Numbered from the stretch's first letter, positions 1-8,916 are shown. The stretch: 39,762 bases of DNA from Butyricicoccus_A sp963601915 (GCA_963601915.1 CAVCGL010000020.1:1-39762), one strand, 5' to 3'. Numbers and translations are program-made. The notes: generated from the sequence alone by a model not told the origin.

Positions 1-80
1 ATTTCAGGTTTGTAATTCGTTCAAGTTACGTTGTTTAATTTACAAGGTACAATGTGTTTCGCTGTTCGACTGAACAGCTT
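1..80 (-). other. 5' leader of a probable rRNA operon (runs off the left edge)
   Basis: This is the transcribed leader downstream of three tandem leftward promoters. It opens with a hairpin at the predicted start (61-67 pairs with 72-78). On the minus strand it continues with a stretch like TTGTACCTTGTAAATTAAAC, which resembles leaders and spacers around Firmicute rRNA genes. No 16S sequence is inside the window, so the rRNA identity is inferred from the promoter arrangement and leader style. A tRNA cluster or another very highly expressed gene is the alternative. Confidence 0.55.
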
Positions 81-84
81 TTTT

Positions 85-113
85 ATTATACATCGTATTC
101 AGCGGTTTGTCAA
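85..113 (-). promoter_or_regulatory. Sigma-A promoter, third of three tandem leftward promoters
   Basis: On the minus strand the -35 is TTGACA (108-113) and the -10 is TATAAT (85-90), with a 17-bp spacer: a full consensus promoter. A-rich sequence (GAAAAAAG type) lies just upstream of the -35, like an UP element. It is the promoter nearest the presumed rRNA gene. Confidence 0.85.
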
Positions 114-184
114 GAACTTTTTTCATTTCTTTTTTCAAACATATTTCGATGTGTTTCAACCGATTTCTCGGCTGCAGCTCGTTT

Positions 185-213
185 AGTTTAGCACGTTTTC
201 GCCATCCTGTCAA
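185..213 (-). promoter_or_regulatory. Sigma-A promoter, second of three tandem leftward promoters
   Basis: On the minus strand the -35 is TTGACA (208-213), the spacer is 17 bp and the -10 is TAAACT (185-190). The upstream A-tract AGAAAAAAGTGC matches those of the two sister promoters. It lies exactly 100 bp upstream of the third promoter. Confidence 0.8.
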
Positions 214-280
214 GCACTTTTTTCTTCCGATCATTGCTTTTCATTCGTTTGACGTCCGCGCTCTCGTCGAGTGCCTGAAT

Positions 281-309
281 ATAATACCATGCCATTCCCC
301 TCCTGTCAA
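281..309 (-). promoter_or_regulatory. Sigma-A promoter, first of three tandem leftward promoters
   Basis: On the minus strand the -35 is TTGACA (304-309), the spacer is 17 bp and the -10 is TATTAT (281-286). A long A/T-rich tract (310-340) upstream looks like an UP element. That tract also holds the -35 of the divergent metA promoter, so the two promoters are back to back. Confidence 0.85.
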
Positions 310-336
310 CACTTTTTTCCAATTTTCTAAAATATT

Positions 337-365
337 TTGACCTGTGCCGCTCCGTGTGCTATAAT
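337..365 (+). promoter_or_regulatory. metA promoter
   Basis: The -35 is TTGACC (337-342), the spacer is 17 bp and the -10 is TATAAT (360-365). Transcription would start near 372, leaving a leader of about 30 nt. That is too short for a SAM riboswitch or T-box, so control of metA must act at initiation or elsewhere. Confidence 0.85.
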
Positions 366-400
366 GTGGTTCAAAACTAGACTGCAAAAGGAGGATTTCT

Positions 401-1324
401 ATGCCTATTATTGTAGAAAACAGTCTGCCTGCCTGCGCGGTGCTGGAAAGTGAAAATATCTTCGTCATGACGCACCATCGCGCGACCACTCAGCACATTC
501 GCCCGCTCCGCATTGCGATCCTCAACCTCATGCCGACCAAAATCGTTACGGAAACCCAGATTCTTCGCTGTCTTTCCAACACGCCGATTCAGATTGAAAT
601 CGACTTGATTCAGACGGCAACGCATAAATCGACAAATACACCGGAAGATCATCTGCTCAAATTTTATCAGACCTTTGATGATATTAAAGATCAATATTAT
701 GATGGTTTTATTATTACCGGTGCTCCAGTCGAAAAAATGGCGTTTGAAGAAGTCGATTACTGGCCGGAGCTGGTTGAGATTATGGAATGGACAAAAACGC
801 ATGTACATTCTACGCTGCATATCTGCTGGGGCGCACAGGTTGGCTTGTATTATCATTATGGTATTCAGAAGCATCTGCTTCCCAAAAAGCTTGCCGGTAT
901 CTACAAGCATCATATTATGCCGAACCGCACCAACGAGAGCCTGCTGCGCGGCTTTGACGATGTATTCAAAGCACCGCACTCCCGCTACACCACTGTGCTC
1001 TCAGAGGATATTCTATGCAATCACAATCTGATTTTGCTCGCAGAATCCTATGAAGCCGGTCCGTACCTGATTGCCGCAAAAAATGGCCGGCAGCTGTTTG
1101 TCACCGGTCACAGCGAATATGACAAGGACACGCTGGCAAAGGAATATTTCCGCGACCTGCATAAGGGACTGAATCCGGACATCCCGGAAAACTACTTTGA
1201 CGGAGATGATCCGCACAATGAGCCGCGGCTGTCGTGGCGTTCTCATTCCACGCTGCTGTTTACAAACTGGCTGAACTATTACGTTTACCAGTCCACGCCA
1301 TACGAATTGAATTCGTTGATTTAA
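401..1324 (+). CDS. metA: Homoserine O-acyltransferase MetA (predicted acetyltransferase)
   Basis: The product acylates the hydroxyl of L-homoserine, the first committed step from homoserine to methionine, in the cytoplasm. At 307 residues it has normal MetA length. The nucleophile Cys142 lies in HICWGAQ and the His237/Glu239 pair in VTGHSEY, a glutamine-amidotransferase-like fold. Residue 111 in GAPVEKM is Glu. In characterised family members Glu here goes with acetyl-CoA use and Gly with succinyl-CoA, so acetyltransferase activity is predicted despite the common name homoserine O-succinyltransferase. The start is fixed by AAAAGGAGG 6 nt upstream. It is monocistronic, with a strong promoter and a terminator. 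Confidence 0.95.
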   Translation: MPIIVENSLPACAVLESENIFVMTHHRATTQHIRPLRIAILNLMPTKIVTETQILRCLSNTPIQIEIDLIQTATHKSTNTPEDHLLKFYQTFDDIKDQYYDGFIITGAPVEKMAFEEVDYWPELVEIMEWTKTHVHSTLHICWGAQVGLYYHYGIQKHLLPKKLAGIYKHHIMPNRTNESLLRGFDDVFKAPHSRYTTVLSEDILCNHNLILLAESYEAGPYLIAAKNGRQLFVTGHSEYDKDTLAKEYFRDLHKGLNPDIPENYFDGDDPHNEPRLSWRSHSTLLFTNWLNYYVYQSTPYELNSLI

Positions 1325-1340
1325 TTGGCACAACATTGCA

Positions 1341-1380
1341 AAAAACGCTGAGAAGGTTCAACCTTCTCAGCGTTTTCTTT
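1341..1380. terminator. Bidirectional intrinsic terminator between metA and the SDR gene
   Basis: Stem ACGCTGAGAAGGT (1345-1357) pairs with its complement at 1361-1373. It is preceded by an A-run and followed by TTTTCTTTT. It can end both the rightward metA transcript and the convergent SDR transcript. Confidence 0.85.
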
Positions 1381-1384
1381 TGCT

Positions 1385-2119
1385 TCAGATATAAAATCCA
1401 CCGTTTACTCCCAGAACTTGTCCCGTGACAAACCGCGACTGTTCCGATGCCAGCCAATAAATCGCCTCTGCGACCTCTTCCGGTGTGCCATTTTTGCCGA
1501 GCGGCGTCTCTTCCGCGAGTTCCTGCATGACATCTGCGCCGTGCATTCGGTTCATATCTGTATCAATCACTCCCGGTGCCACACAGTTGACGCGAATGCC
1601 GGACAGACCAAGCTCTTTGGCAAGTGCTTTCGTCATGCCAATCACCGCCGCTTTAGACGCAGAATAATGCACCTCACAAGATCCGCCGGTCTGTCCCCAA
1701 ATCGAGGACACCGTGACAATACTTCCTTTTTGTTCCGACAACAGCATCGGCAGCGCCGCATGAATCACGCGGTATACTCCCTTGGTGTTGACATCAAACA
1801 TATTGTCCCAATCTTCCTCTGTAATATCGGAAAACAGCTTTTGCTGTGCGATACCTGCGTTGCACACAATGGCATCCGGCGTGCCATACGCCATCTGCGC
1901 CAGCTTGACCATCCGCTCTACCGCGCCAGAATCGCGCAGATCCGCCTGCATGCACTGGCAAGCCCCGCCCATTTTTTCTATCTCTTGTTCTAATTCCTGT
2001 GCCGCTTGTTCGGACTTGACATAGCTTCCCGTCACGCGCCATCCCATCTTGGCAAATTGCAAGGCGCAGGCGCGGCCGATACCACGCGTTGCGCCGGTAA
2101 TAATCACTGATTTTTGCAT
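1385..2119 (-). CDS. Short-chain dehydrogenase/reductase, FabG-like
   Basis: This is an NAD(P)-dependent oxidoreductase of the classical SDR family, 244 residues and full length. The cofactor motif TGATRGIG spans residues 8-15 and NAG is at 87-89. The tetrad is Asn111, Ser139, Tyr152 and Lys156 (YSASK), followed by the usual PG near residue 180. The sequence resembles 3-oxoacyl-ACP reductase FabG, but no fatty-acid genes are nearby, so the substrate is unassigned. The start has a weak AGAAAGGGA site. It follows pfkA on the same strand after a terminator-like hairpin, and I see no clear promoter of its own in the short gap, so readthrough is likely. Confidence 0.85.
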   Translation of the reverse strand: MQKSVIITGATRGIGRACALQFAKMGWRVTGSYVKSEQAAQELEQEIEKMGGACQCMQADLRDSGAVERMVKLAQMAYGTPDAIVCNAGIAQQKLFSDITEEDWDNMFDVNTKGVYRVIHAALPMLLSEQKGSIVTVSSIWGQTGGSCEVHYSASKAAVIGMTKALAKELGLSGIRVNCVAPGVIDTDMNRMHGADVMQELAEETPLGKNGTPEEVAEAIYWLASEQSRFVTGQVLGVNGGFYI

Positions 2120-2139
2120 GATCTATCCCTTTCTCAAAC

Positions 2140-2175
2140 AAAAAGAGGGGCGGAAAAACAACCGTCCCTCTTTTT
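2140..2175 (-). terminator. Terminator-like hairpin after pfkA
   Basis: AAAAAGAGGG-CGG (2140-2153) pairs with CCG-CCCTCTTTTT (2162-2175) around an A-rich loop. On the minus strand the stem is followed by TTTTTG. It lies 20 nt before the downstream SDR gene, so it is probably leaky. Confidence 0.75.
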
Positions 2176-2189
2176 CTGTGTCATTCCGA

Positions 2190-3164
2190 TTAAATGGAAA
2201 CAGTCTGTGCGACTTCGTACAGCTCCTGATTCAAATCCTTGCTCATGTTCAGACCTTCCTCGATGTCGTAGTCTGTGATCTCGTTGTTGCGCGAGCAGAC
2301 AACACGATTGGACTTGCCTTCTACGAGGATCTTCACAGCATGGTAACCCATACGAGTTGCCATCACACGGTCACGAACGGTCGGAGAGCCGCCGCGCTGT
2401 ACATGGCCCAGAATGGTCACGCGGGCGTCAATACCGGTTGCCGTGTGAATGCGGTCTGCAACATCCTGTGCATTGCCGACGCCCTCTGCCACGATGATAA
2501 TATGATGCTTTCTGCCGCGAATACGGTTTGCACGCATCTTCTTGACGATGGATTCCTCAAAGTCCAGCTCGCGCTCCGGCAGCAAAATTGCCGTTGCACC
2601 GCAGGCAACACCGACATCCAGTGCCAGATGACCGGCACGGCGTCCCATTACCTCAACAACCGAACAGCGTTCATGCGACTGCATCGTATCGCGCAGCTTA
2701 TCGACTGCCTGAATGGCTGTATTGCAGGCCGAGTCAAAGCCAATGGTATAATCCGAGCATACAATATCGTTATCAATGGTGCCCGGCACGCCGATTGCCG
2801 GAATGCCCTTGCGAGACAGAGCCTGCGCACCGCGGAAGCTGCCGTCGCCGCCGCACACAATCAGACCATCCAGTCCCATGTACTGTGCGTTATCTGCTGC
2901 CTGCTGCAGGCCTTCTTCCGTCAGCATTTCCAAGCAGCGAGCCGTGTACAGCATGGTACCACCCTTTGAGATGATGCCGTCAACGCTTCGTGCACCCAGC
3001 TCAACAATATCGCCGTTAATCAAACCGCGATAACCGCGTCGAATGCCGAGACAAGAAATGCCATATGCTGCCGTTGTACGAACAACCGCACGAACAACCG
3101 CATTCATGCCCGGTGCATCGCCGCCACTCGTCAGGACGCCAATTCTTTTGATCTGCTTTGCCAT
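2190..3164 (-). CDS. pfkA: ATP-dependent 6-phosphofructokinase
   Basis: The product phosphorylates fructose 6-phosphate to fructose 1,6-bisphosphate, the committed step of glycolysis, in the cytoplasm. At 324 residues it has bacterial PfkA length. The N-terminal GGDAPGMN loop is present. GGDGS at 105-109 carries Gly where pyrophosphate-dependent enzymes carry Asp, so ATP use is predicted. The catalytic motif TIDND includes Asp131. MGRRAGHLA and GHVQRGGSP are further substrate and effector motifs. The ribosome site GGAGG lies 9 nt before the ATG. It is the gene after dnaE and has a likely promoter overlapping the dnaE stop codon. Confidence 0.97.
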   Translation of the reverse strand: MAKQIKRIGVLTSGGDAPGMNAVVRAVVRTTAAYGISCLGIRRGYRGLINGDIVELGARSVDGIISKGGTMLYTARCLEMLTEEGLQQAADNAQYMGLDGLIVCGGDGSFRGAQALSRKGIPAIGVPGTIDNDIVCSDYTIGFDSACNTAIQAVDKLRDTMQSHERCSVVEVMGRRAGHLALDVGVACGATAILLPERELDFEESIVKKMRANRIRGRKHHIIIVAEGVGNAQDVADRIHTATGIDARVTILGHVQRGGSPTVRDRVMATRMGYHAVKILVEGKSNRVVCSRNNEITDYDIEEGLNMSKDLNQELYEVAQTVSI

Positions 3165-3310
3165 GATGTGTTTCCTCCGATCCTGCTTTTTGCCCCAAAT
3201 GCCTTCCCGTATTTCAGCGCAAAAAGTTTTTCAGCTTGATAAATGAAATGATAGATGCATGTATGGTTCCATTTCACAGACCCGGTCGTTTCCTGTTCTC
3301 CATCGGATCT

Positions 3311-6300
3311 TCATTTCATTATAACATTTTCTTCGCCAAGAATAAACCTTAATTTATCTAGGAAAAGTAAATTGTTGTACACCCACATAGACGGAGCTGC
3401 CCGCATCGTCTTTCGCGTATCCGCGCAGAACAAATACACCGGTAAATCCCCGCGATATTGACCGAGCAGGGCTTTGACTTCCGGCAGTTTCGGATCGTCC
3501 ATGCTGCTGATGCGCAGATATAATTTGTGCCGACAGCCGCCAGATGCCGCATGGTTCTGCTGTGGTGCCTGCCGCGGCGCTTCTCGGCGTCGGGAAGTGC
3601 CGCGTTCCTGCAAGGCTTCCCGTGCTTGTCCCAAATACTGCTCTTCCAGCGGATACACCGCAGACGGCAGGATTTTTGGCGCTTCATCCTCTCGCGCATC
3701 AATGCGTCCGGCAATCCACACCGCCTTATCCTCGCGCAGCCAATCGCCTGCCTGCTGCAATACCGAAGAAAACGCAATTAGCTCTACGGAGCCCGTCAAA
3801 TCTTCCGCCGTCACATACGCCATCATGGTATTGTTCTTGGTGGTTTTCATGCGAACGGATGTGATAACAGCTGCCAGCATAACATGCATGCCGTCCCGAT
3901 ATTTTGGCGGTTCAACACTCTGCCGCTCGCTTGACAAATCTTCAGCAATCGCCCGAACCGTCGCACAATCCGCCCGTTCAATGAGGTCTCGATAGTCATC
4001 CAGCGGATGCCCAGACAAATACAGACCGGTCGTTTCCTTTTCCATCGAAAGCAAATCTCGCTTGGGAAGCTCCGGCACATCGGGAATGTGAATGGTTTCT
4101 TTTTTCTCCTCTGTGCCCATGCCAAACAAATCTATCTGTCCCGCAATATTTTTCTTTGTCGCATTGGCAACATCATTGAGCACCGCATCATATACCCGCA
4201 GCAGCTGGCTTCTGCGATAGCCCAGCGAATCAAACGCGCCGGATTTTACCAAGCCTTCCAACGCGCGGCGATTGAGTTCCTTCGGATACATGCGGTCACA
4301 GAAATCCTCAAACGATGCAAACGCACCGCCCTGTCGGCGTTCCTGCTCCATCTCTTTCAAGAAACCGCGTCCGACATTACGGATTGCCGCGAGACCAAAC
4401 CGAATATTGCCATCCGATACCGTGAATCCCTCGCAGGACGTATTGACATCCGGCGGCAGAACTTTGATTCCCATCGCCCGTGCCGCGCCGATATATTCCG
4501 ATACTTTGGGAGATGTTTCCAGCACACTCGTCAGCAGCGCCGCCATGTACTCCTGCGGATAATGGCATTTCATATATGCCGTCTGGTAGGACACGACAGC
4601 GTAGCAGACGGCATGTGCCTTGTTAAAGGCATAATTGGCAAAGTCCATAATCTCATCGAAAATGGATTCCGCCGTCTGTTCATCGACGCCGCGCTTGATG
4701 GCACCATCAATGCCCAATTCCTCGTTGCCGTAAATGAAATTGGTTCGTTCTTTTGCCAATTCCTTCATTTTTTTCTTGGACATCGCACGGCGCACCATAT
4801 CCGCCTTGCCAAGAGAGTATCCCGCCAGCACGCGGAATACTTCCATGACCTGTTCCTGATAGACCATACAGCCATAGGTGACGTCCAGAATATCTTTTAA
4901 CAGCGGGTGTTTATATTTTACCTGCGACGGATCATGCTTGCACGCGATATAGCGCGGAATCGACTGCATCGGGCCCGGCCGATACAGCGCGACAACGGCG
5001 GTAATATCTTCAATCGAATGCGGCTTGAGTCCTGTGACAACATTGGTAATACCCGCACTTTCGAGCTGGAATACACCCGCCGTCTTGCCCTGCGCCAGCA
5101 TCGCATAGGTCGCATCGTCATCCAGAGAAATAGTATCCAGATGAAAATCCGGATGTTCCCGCTGCACCATTTTTTCCGCATCGGAAAGCACAGTCAGATT
5201 TCGCAGACCCAAAAAGTCCATCTTGAGCAAGCCCAGCTCTTCCAGCGTGGTCATAATAAACTGTGTGACCATATTGCCGTCGTTGGCGGCGAGCGGAACA
5301 TAGTGATCGACCGGCTCATTGGTAATGACGACGCCAGCTGCGTGCGTGGACGCATGGCGCGGCATTCCCTCCAGGCTGCGTGCCGTGTCAATGAGCTTGT
5401 GTACCGTCTCATTGCTCTCATACATTTGCCGCAGCTGCTCGGATGCCGCCAGCGCTTTATCAATCGTAATGTGCAGTTCTGTCGGAATCAGCTTTGCCAC
5501 CACATCGACATCGCCATACGGAATGTTGAGCGCACGGCCGACATCCCGAATCGCATTGCGCGCTGCCATCGTGCCAAACGTCACGATCTGGGCGACATGA
5601 TCCGCGCCATATTTTCGCGTGACGTAATCAATGACTTCCTGTCGGCGCTCATAGCAGAAATCCACATCAATATCCGGCATACTGACGCGTTCCGGATTCA
5701 AAAATCGTTCAAAATACAGCGAATACTGAATCGGGTCAAGCGTTGTAATATCCAGACAATAGGCAACCATTGAGCCTGCCGCCGAGCCTCTGCCCGGGCC
5801 GACCGGAATGCCGTGCGTCTTGGCGTAGTGAATAAAATCCCATACGATCAAGAAATAATCAACAAATCCCATGCGCTGAATCATGTCCAGCTCATACTGC
5901 AATCGCTCGCGCTTTTCCGTGTCATTCGGGTCATAGCGGCGGTCAAAGCCTTCCATACACAGCTTGTGCAGATATTCTTCCGCCGTATATCCCTCCGGCA
6001 CATCAAACGATGGCAGGTGATACTGTCCAAACGTAAAGTCCAGATTACATTTATCGACGATTTCCATCGTGTTGGCAATCGCCTCCGGATGGTTGGGAAA
6101 CAGTGCTGCCATTTCCTCCTCGGATTTCAGATAAAATTCTTCCGTCTCAAATCGCATGCGGTCAATATCATCGACGGTTTTTCCGGTCTGAATGCACATG
6201 AGAACATCCTGCATATGTGCGTCCTCTTTGCGCGTATAGTGCGCATCGTTGGTCGCCACGAGCGGAATGCCCGTCTCTTCCGCAATGCGCATGACACCGC

Positions 6301-6856
6301 GGCATACATCGTCATCCTCTGCCAGATGATGATCCTGAATTTCCAAATAATAATCTTCGCCAAACACTTCCCGGTAGTTCAGAGCTGTTTGTTTGGCGCC
6401 CTCATAGTTTTGCTGCAAAATTTTGGATGCCACTTCGCCTGCCAGACACGCAGACATGGCAATCAGACCGCTGTGATATTGCTTGAGCAGCTCCCAATCA
6501 ATACGCGGTTTATTGTAAAAGCCCTCGGAAAACGACAGGCTGACCATGTGAATCAGATTGCGATAGCCCTCTTCGTTTTTGCACAGCAAAATCAAATGAT
6601 AGGGATTGCTATCCAAGTGATGATCTTTGTCAAACCGTGTCCGGCGCGCGACATACACCTCGCAGCCAATGACCGGCTTGATGCCTGCCGCCTTCGCCGC
6701 ACGATAAAAATCAATGACGCCATACATCACACCGTGATCGGTAATGGCAATGGCGTCCTGTCCGAGCTCCTTCACATGCTCCATCATATTGCCAATCCGG
6801 CAGGCGCCGTCCAGCAAGCTGAATTCCGTATGTACATGTAAATGTGCAAAGCTCAT
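3311..6856 (-). CDS. dnaE: DNA polymerase III alpha subunit (DnaE1 type)
   Basis: This is a C-family replicative DNA polymerase of 1,181 residues, full length for DnaE. The N-terminal PHP domain opens with HLHVHTEFSLLDG (residues 5-17) and keeps its metal-ligand histidines, as in polymerases with a PHP-linked proofreading site. The catalytic acidic pair Asp397 and Asp399 is in PDIDVDF, and the third is in KMDFLGLR. Then come the beta-binding and tandem helix-hairpin-helix region and an OB fold near residues 990-1070. A low-complexity Arg/Gln linker precedes the C-terminal domain. There is no 3'-5' exonuclease insertion, so it is not PolC. Its ATG overlaps the whiA stop by 4 bp (ATGA), so the two are translationally coupled. 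Confidence 0.97.
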   Translation of the reverse strand: MSFAHLHVHTEFSLLDGACRIGNMMEHVKELGQDAIAITDHGVMYGVIDFYRAAKAAGIKPVIGCEVYVARRTRFDKDHHLDSNPYHLILLCKNEEGYRNLIHMVSLSFSEGFYNKPRIDWELLKQYHSGLIAMSACLAGEVASKILQQNYEGAKQTALNYREVFGEDYYLEIQDHHLAEDDDVCRGVMRIAEETGIPLVATNDAHYTRKEDAHMQDVLMCIQTGKTVDDIDRMRFETEEFYLKSEEEMAALFPNHPEAIANTMEIVDKCNLDFTFGQYHLPSFDVPEGYTAEEYLHKLCMEGFDRRYDPNDTEKRERLQYELDMIQRMGFVDYFLIVWDFIHYAKTHGIPVGPGRGSAAGSMVAYCLDITTLDPIQYSLYFERFLNPERVSMPDIDVDFCYERRQEVIDYVTRKYGADHVAQIVTFGTMAARNAIRDVGRALNIPYGDVDVVAKLIPTELHITIDKALAASEQLRQMYESNETVHKLIDTARSLEGMPRHASTHAAGVVITNEPVDHYVPLAANDGNMVTQFIMTTLEELGLLKMDFLGLRNLTVLSDAEKMVQREHPDFHLDTISLDDDATYAMLAQGKTAGVFQLESAGITNVVTGLKPHSIEDITAVVALYRPGPMQSIPRYIACKHDPSQVKYKHPLLKDILDVTYGCMVYQEQVMEVFRVLAGYSLGKADMVRRAMSKKKMKELAKERTNFIYGNEELGIDGAIKRGVDEQTAESIFDEIMDFANYAFNKAHAVCYAVVSYQTAYMKCHYPQEYMAALLTSVLETSPKVSEYIGAARAMGIKVLPPDVNTSCEGFTVSDGNIRFGLAAIRNVGRGFLKEMEQERRQGGAFASFEDFCDRMYPKELNRRALEGLVKSGAFDSLGYRRSQLLRVYDAVLNDVANATKKNIAGQIDLFGMGTEEKKETIHIPDVPELPKRDLLSMEKETTGLYLSGHPLDDYRDLIERADCATVRAIAEDLSSERQSVEPPKYRDGMHVMLAAVITSVRMKTTKNNTMMAYVTAEDLTGSVELIAFSSVLQQAGDWLREDKAVWIAGRIDAREDEAPKILPSAVYPLEEQYLGQAREALQERGTSRRREAPRQAPQQNHAASGGCRHKLYLRISSMDDPKLPEVKALLGQYRGDLPVYLFCADTRKTMRAAPSMWVYNNLLFLDKLRFILGEENVIMK
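3318..3326 (-). promoter_or_regulatory. Likely pfkA promoter (extended -10) overlapping the dnaE stop
   Basis: On the minus strand TGT-TATAAT forms an extended -10 whose last bases run into the final codons of dnaE. A weak -35 (TTTATT) sits 17 bp upstream inside dnaE. It gives pfkA a leader of about 145 nt. No recognised riboswitch fold is visible in that leader. Confidence 0.5.
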
Positions 6857-7767
6857 GAATGTTCCTCCTGTACTGCCGCCTTTGCCAATGCCACAATGCG
6901 CTTGAGCCGATGGCTCATGCCCGGCTTGGACAGCGGCGGCTGTGATTGTGCCGCCAATTCGTTCAGGCTCATCTCCGGATGCTCCAGCCGCAGGCGAATG
7001 GTCTCATGCATCGCATCAGGAAAAATTTCCCAGCCGCCCTTGTTCAGTGCCTGCTGAATGACGGCAATCTGTTCCGCCGCCGCATTGGATGCCTTGATGA
7101 CATTGGCAGTTTCGCAATTGACGCGGCGATTGACCTTATTGCGCAGCTGTTTTTCCACCTTGGCCTGCATCAGCTCCATGGCAGCGCGCTGCGCGCCGAT
7201 CAGCGTCAGAAAATCCTCCGTGCCCGCTTCGTCCTTCCAATACAGCAGAGAAACCGTCTTGCGCATGGCAAATTTCGGATTAAAGTTCATATCCAGCAGC
7301 AGGCTCATGACTTCTCGGCTCAACGCATGATGAGAGGTTGCCAATTCCAGATGGATTTTTTTATCCGGCCCGGCAATGGTTCCCGCCGCGAGAAAAACAC
7401 CGCGCAGAAATGCCGCGCGGCAGCAATCCTCTTCGATGATATTGCGATTGAGGTGATAGGTCATATGATACTGCCAATCGTAGCCGAGCTTGGCGAAAAT
7501 GCGTTTGAGCTGCTTTTCTTCGGTAATTTTCAGCGTCACCCGTCCGCCAGCGCCTTTTTCCTGCGACTGCACCGATGCGCTGAATGCACGAGTCAGCAGC
7601 GGCGGCACGCGCTTTGCCAGCGCTTCATTCGCTGTCACGATGGAAATTTCCGTATGCGAGAACGTGTGCGCAAACAGCAGCAGCCCATAGGCCTCCGCTA
7701 CCGCGCAGCACTCCCGACTGACAGGAATTGCGCACAATTCTGTTTTAGTCTGCGCCGAAAACGACAT
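6853..7767 (-). CDS. whiA: WhiA family DNA-binding protein
   Basis: This is the WhiA homologue of Gram-positive bacteria: an N-terminal LAGLIDADG-homing-endonuclease-like fold without nuclease activity, followed by a C-terminal helix-turn-helix. It affects sporulation in Actinobacteria and cell division or chromosome segregation in Bacillus. The length is 304 residues with an ATG at 7767, chosen because AAGGAGG lies 7 nt before it; an in-frame TTG two codons earlier is too close to that site. The C-terminus has the conserved HTH run RLRLEHPEMSLNELA. The setting rapZ-yvcK-whiA is the classic Firmicute cluster, and the gene overlaps dnaE by 4 bp. Confidence 0.93.
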   Translation of the reverse strand: MSFSAQTKTELCAIPVSRECCAVAEAYGLLLFAHTFSHTEISIVTANEALAKRVPPLLTRAFSASVQSQEKGAGGRVTLKITEEKQLKRIFAKLGYDWQYHMTYHLNRNIIEEDCCRAAFLRGVFLAAGTIAGPDKKIHLELATSHHALSREVMSLLLDMNFNPKFAMRKTVSLLYWKDEAGTEDFLTLIGAQRAAMELMQAKVEKQLRNKVNRRVNCETANVIKASNAAAEQIAVIQQALNKGGWEIFPDAMHETIRLRLEHPEMSLNELAAQSQPPLSKPGMSHRLKRIVALAKAAVQEEHS

Positions 7768-7836
7768 GCGCAATCCTCCTTAAATCTTTCCCGGTTCTGT
7801 CTCACGCGCCAACATATCGTATGCGCCGTAAATGCC

Positions 7837-8913
7837 TTAGCGCACGCAGCAGTGGCCAAATACATTGACAACCGCCTGCGCCAGCAGTGCCGGATCATGC
7901 CGCGCCAGCTGGCTGCCGCCTGCAATGAGAGGGAATCCATACATTTCGACACCGGCCTCTCGGAACCGCTGCATATCCATCTCTACTGGTTCTGCATCCT
8001 CCGTCTTATACCGCGCCTGAATCGGATCCGGTACCGGCGCGGTATTATAAATACACGCATCGACCAGATGCGGCGCACTGTGCTGCAATAGCGCATGGAG
8101 ATGATCGAACGCCGTATAGCCTTCGGTCTCGCCGTCCTGTGTCATAATATTGAGCACATAAATCTTCGGCGCCTTGCTCTGCTCCAAAGCCTGCACAATG
8201 CCGTCCACCAGCAGATTGGGAATAATACTGGTATATAGGCTGCCCGGCCCCAGAATAATCATATCTGCCGACAAAATCGCATCAATGGCGTGCGGCAATG
8301 CCTTTGGCCGCTCCGGCTCCAGCCGTACCTTGTGAATGCGGCAGTTCTGCTGCTTTTTCTTGGCAGCAATCTTGGACTCGCCGACAACACTGGCGCCGTT
8401 TTCAAAATCCGCCACCAAATTCACATTGGCATTGGTCACGGGAAGCACCTTGCCGGTGACAGCAAGTACCTCGTTCATGCGCGTCACAGCTTCTTCAAAC
8501 GAGCCTGTGATGCCATTGAGCGCAGCGAGGAACAAGTTGCCAAACGACTGCCCCTTATTGATGCCCTCCGGAAACCGATAATTCATCAGTTCCATCATGG
8601 TCGGCTCGGTGTTGGCGAGGGCAGTAATGCAGTTGCGAATATCGCCCGGCGGCAGCATACCGAGATCTTCTCTCAGCACGCCGCTGCCGCCGCCGTCATC
8701 GGAAACCGACACAATGGCTGTAATATTTTCTATATATGTTTTGAGTCCGCGCAGCATCGTAGAAAGACCGGTTCCACCGCCAATGACGACGATTCGCGGT
8801 CCCAAGCTGCGTGCGGAACGAATGCTCTGCTGATTTTGCCGCTTGCGCAGGCCAAATTTTCTCGCGGTGCGCAGCGTGCGAAGATACAGCTTTTGATAAA
8901 ATGGTCTCGCCAT
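7837..8913 (-). CDS. yvcK: YvcK/CofD-like gluconeogenesis and morphology factor
   Basis: This is a cytoplasmic protein of the CofD-like superfamily that binds UDP-sugars. In Bacillus and Listeria it is needed for growth on gluconeogenic carbon sources and for normal cell shape. The 358-residue protein has a basic N-terminal extension (about 40 residues), then the dinucleotide-like loop VIGGGTGLST. DDGGGSG and PPGDIRNC follow, with GPGSLYTSI and the C-terminal RHDP region. The ribosome site is AAAGGA. It lies 3 bp after rapZ, clearly in the same operon, and about 70 bp before whiA. Confidence 0.93.
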   Translation of the reverse strand: MARPFYQKLYLRTLRTARKFGLRKRQNQQSIRSARSLGPRIVVIGGGTGLSTMLRGLKTYIENITAIVSVSDDGGGSGVLREDLGMLPPGDIRNCITALANTEPTMMELMNYRFPEGINKGQSFGNLFLAALNGITGSFEEAVTRMNEVLAVTGKVLPVTNANVNLVADFENGASVVGESKIAAKKKQQNCRIHKVRLEPERPKALPHAIDAILSADMIILGPGSLYTSIIPNLLVDGIVQALEQSKAPKIYVLNIMTQDGETEGYTAFDHLHALLQHSAPHLVDACIYNTAPVPDPIQARYKTEDAEPVEMDMQRFREAGVEMYGFPLIAGGSQLARHDPALLAQAVVNVFGHCCVR

Positions 8914-8916
8914 TTT

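Noticed and set aside
3165..3310. Riboswitch in the pfkA leader
   Set aside because: Only a short GACC-GGTC palindrome is visible; no known aptamer core recognised.
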